DNA of 64,000 nt from Apiospora phragmitis (Eukaryota > Ascomycota > Sordariomycetes > Amphisphaeriales > Apiosporaceae), in assembly GCA_038363925.1 (NCBI GenBank), contig JAQQWL010000015.1, positions 1,116,001 to 1,180,000 of the forward strand. The letters are read 5' to 3'. How positions within the stretch are numbered: the first letter of the stretch is position 1; each line of letters starts with the position of its first letter. This document shows, one piece after another, positions 60,581 through 64,000 of the stretch. The notes under the pieces are model-generated. The model was not told where the DNA came from. It did not search any database and was given only the letters and a program-made list of their open reading frames with translations. Position numbers and translations under genes: made by a program.

Positions 60581-63500
60581 TGAGACCGTGTAGAATTCAC
60601 AATAGTCTAGATACTTCAAATAATTCGTGGTTATCCTGGTGTCGCAAGACACTAGGCGCGAGAAACGAGATACCCTTATCATGTACTTAGCCAATGATGC
60701 CTTAACTTTGTCACAAACACAAGACCTGAGAGGGCCGGTTTAGTGCGACAGTTCTCTGCCCCTTGCACGGTGAAAGCTATAGTCTCGAGGAATCTATGTG
60801 ATTCTATCATAGTGTACTTCCAGTTCTGTAACTGTCCCAAATCACCACATAACAGCCGAATCTATGCTTGTATCCCTCTTGTGGCATCGAGAACCGCGCA
60901 CGCGGTAGCAATGCTGAGTAATGTGGCCCGGCTTTCCAGCTGCCGTATAGATAACCATTGCCCCATACATTGGGTAGAATATGCAGCGTTATCTGGACCA
61001 CACGAGCGAGATTCCGTGCCCAGTCTTTTTCATGCTGCTCGGTGCTCGATGCCAAGATCTGTCTAAAAGTACGTGTGCCGCACAAGGTTAACCGTGGAGA
61101 GCATGTCAAAGTACCTATACCTAGTCTTCGGCCCAAGGGAGGCATAATAAATGGGCTCTGTAGCCACTGGCCGGCGTATGTGGAGATATACTTGGTACAC
61201 ATCGTGATGGAGTTGCATATCGTCAGATACAGTTACACGGCATGGTGGTATGTGGCTGGATCCTGTGACACGTATTCAAAAAAGCACGTCGTCTTTCCTG
61301 CTCGAGGGCGCGATAGATGGGGGTGCTTGGAGTAACAGTTTTCACAGGCACTTGACGAAGGAGCAGCCCCGTAATCGTAATGGGGACCGACCTTTGGCTT
61401 GAACTCATTCGAGAACCGGAATATGCTATGTCGGGGGTTGACGACTTGGTCTGTAGGTAGCCTTCCACCATACCCTTCAGGTGGCGCCATATTCCGTAGA
61501 AAGTGGCCAGGCTTCATAATACTCGTTCCCCGATGGTGCCTGAAGGTCAGTTCTCTCTCTCTCAACGTCCCGTCTCGAAGTTTCCCTCGGATGAGGCACT
61601 CAAGACTCAAAATACTAGTCACGAAGTACGGCTTAAGTCCCGACGTCATAACAATGCTGAGTTACTACCTCCCTCTGCCTGCTCGAAAACAGTCGGCGAA
61701 ACCACTACCATCATTCTTAGGCACAGCAAAGTGAAATGCGACGATAACCCTACCCACTGGGCAAGAGTGATGGCGCCCAGTTGAGATGCTCCTTGGCACT
61801 GAATGCGTCAAGCTAGGCTGTCTGTCGTATTGATGCAATGTTGTATGTGCTGGTCCGTCATTGTGCTACTCTCTTTACCTCCTACATCTCGCCCATCGCC
61901 TTTGCGTGCCTGCGCCAGGAGTCTAGATCACGGCAAAACCCCAGTAAGATTTGGTTCGCAAACCATTGCGCGAGGCATACGCGGCGGGTCGACGTGTTCG
62001 AGATGTTTCGGGACGTTCTTGCATAGGAGTAGTGCATGTTGCTGCTTCTTGACCCGCTTTACCAAGCTGTCAGAAAGCAGACAGCAAACCTGTCGCGACA
62101 AACTGATTGCTTTCCCACGAACATACGAAGTCTGACGGACCTCTCATGGGCGCGGGCAGCAAGCAGTCATGTCGTGGTTCGCCTTTGAGGCTGAAAAGGA
62201 AAGAATCAATGCGGTCGGTGGGCCCACGCATCCATGGGCGTACATGGGCGTACATACATACAGGTAAAACCACGGGGGTCTACCGCTACTTGAAGGTTGC
62301 AGCTGACTTGCAGGGGCCTAATCTGTACGAGGCCGAAAGAGGCAATGCAACGGTGCGATAGCCGGTAACGTTAGACAGGCTCGACAGATGGGAGAGAGAG
62401 CCTCTACCGCCTGTTCATCTGAATCTTAGCTCACCTTCCAGGACACACATACCGATGGCGTGGCATATATGGGGATGAGGGGAGACTCCACCGTGCTCCT
62501 CCGTGAGAAGTCGGTGGTCGTCGGTGAGTGTGTTTGGTATGGGGATTCTTGTTGAGCAACCAAAAGCAGCCTTATGGGTGTGTCGGATTTGGTTTCGCTT
62601 CGATCGACCAGTCTTGCCGCCAAGGAAGAAGTGCATGGAAGATTTCGCGCAAGACCATCGGTCGACTCTATCTTGGTAGCGGGATGCCCAGCCAACCAGG
62701 TGCTGCAGACAAGCCAAAAGCAAGAGAATTGGTACCAATCTGGCAGCGCATCCAAGGATGGAAGCAAGATGGAGTGTTGTGATGGTGGGCTAGCGGGCGG
62801 ACGATTGGGACATGTGATGAGTTGGCACCCTCTAGAAAAGCGTGCGTGGTAAATGCGGATTGGACAGAGCGCCAGCGATGCAGCGGATAGGCTGCTGCAG
62901 GCCTTAGGCCTTTTTGGGGCTAAGCTTTTAGCTCCTCCTGCCTCTGTGACTCCTGCCTCTGTGACTCCTCCTCTTCTAACCCCCCCTACTAGACCGTCCC
63001 AGTAACAGTCCCCCCTCCCTGGCTGTGCCCGCTGCCCGCAACCCTCTCCGGGGCCACGAGTGCCGAACGAACATGGCGTGTTCTGTCTGGGTTGCTGACA
63101 GCAAGCTTGGGAAGTACTGACCGACTTGCCAACACACCCCATAGCCATAATACGGCAAAAAGGCGGGATGACATGGGACGAACATACTGCACCAAAAAAG
63201 AAGCGCCCCGAGAAAGAAGGAAAAACGAAAGAGGGCTGGAGGTTGACGGGAAGAAACACGCATACGCCGGTCCCAGGTGCCGTGGCAAACGAATAGCATT
63301 GAAGACGGAGGTAATATGCATGGCCAACTCACTCATGACCAGCCAGTGCAAGCTGATTGCTTTCTTCTCTCACCTGCGAAACGCGAGGGGAGCTCCTCAC
63401 GGCGATTGCCATTCCGGCTACACTAAGTACCGTACATGCGCATAGCCCTCCTTCCAACCCACTGCCCGATTTGTAACTTCGCGCAGCAGCAAATGGAAGA

Positions 63501-64000
63501 GAGCGAGGTGAGCAAGAAAAGGGGGACTGTACATAACCTCGGCGGGCGGGCGCGCCAGCAGGGCAAAAGACAGGCCAGGGCGGGCAAGGCCAGGACAAGG
63601 CAAGCATAATAAAGTCCCGAGATCGTGCCATTTCGTGTCGAGATCCGGTTGCGGTAACTGCCTGGTTCGCCTACGTGTTACTCAAATGTGTTTCTGTGTG
63701 TTGTTGTGTCCAATGTTACTGGCCCAGGTGCAATTACCGCCTGTTTATGCATTCGGTGCGTGTACGTGTACGTGCAAATAGAGCGAAGTAGGAGCGGACT
63801 GGGCAACGGGAGGAGGAGGAGTTGTTGTAGATCACCCGAAAAGGCGGGTAGTGACGGAGAAGGTTTGAGACAAGGAGGGGAGGAGTTCTTCAGCTCAAGT
63901 CAAAATGGAGCTGTGATAGACGGGATCGGGATATGCTCGCTCTCGTGATAGATACATCTTGATGCACAGGCCTGGGAGGGGACATTGGGGTGATTTGATC
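60581..64000. other. Right-end region without recognisable gene
   Basis: 3.4 kb after the hapX stop, of normal composition. The longest frame (62426-63259 -, 277 codons) is poor in family-like features and runs through short tandem duplications near 62937-62970, so I do not call it. Other frames are under 140 codons. The stretch probably contains the hapX 3' end and the promoter of a gene beyond the window. Confidence 0.45.
62937..62972. repeat. 15-bp imperfect tandem duplication
   Basis: CCTGCCTCTGTGACT-type unit present twice plus a partial third. Noncoding, no function inferred. Confidence 0.6.

Noticed and set aside
62426..63259. 277-codon minus-strand open frame
   Set aside because: Composition is Cys/Ser/Pro-rich and irregular, it crosses short tandem duplications, shows no known motif, and competing frames are open on the other strand. 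A long frame by chance in stop-poor GC-rich DNA is more likely.

Overview
This is genomic DNA of a filamentous ascomycete (Pezizomycotina; probably, but not provably, a sordariomycete). The evidence is short introns of about 50-110 bp with GTAAGT-type donors and CTAAC-type branch points, fungus-specific families (Zn2Cys6 regulator, HapX, multimodular NRPS, ABCC transporter), and a long AT-rich block that carries the C-to-T/G-to-A decay of repeat-induced point mutation (RIP).

Layout. 1-9328 (-) is the N-terminal part of a large nonribosomal peptide synthetase that runs off the left edge, with visible order T-C-A-T-E-C-A-T-C. It is divergent, across a 2.1-kb intergenic region, from a complete ABCC-type transporter (11460-16957, +, 17 exons, 1482 aa). 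The pair looks like the core of a secondary-metabolite cluster (product plus export), although no other tailoring gene is in view. Next is a small CENP-B-type DNA-binding protein (19277-19966, -) and then about 10 kb without a recognisable gene.

Centrepiece. A Zn2Cys6 transcription-factor gene on the minus strand is cut in two. Its C-terminal part lies at 30264-31947 and its N-terminal part at 53789-54507. Between them sits a 21,841-bp insertion with perfect 5-bp target duplications (AGGCC). If the insert and one duplication are ignored, the two parts join in frame to a 778-aa regulator. The insert is a five-deep nest of RIP-decayed transposons: an outer Copia element, two further Copia copies in it (one of 7 kb, one deleted), a pogo/Fot1-like element in the deleted copy, two more pogo-like elements inside that one, and a solo LTR inside one of those. 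Target duplications support every level.

Right flank. An NmrA-like oxidoreductase gene (54970-56245, +) is divergent from the broken regulator. COG2, a Golgi-tether subunit (56643-57509, -), follows, then hapX, the iron-starvation bZIP regulator (58783-60580, +). hapX carries a one-base frameshift in a G5 run and has an exact SreA-type GATA motif upstream. The last 3.4 kb shows no recognisable gene.
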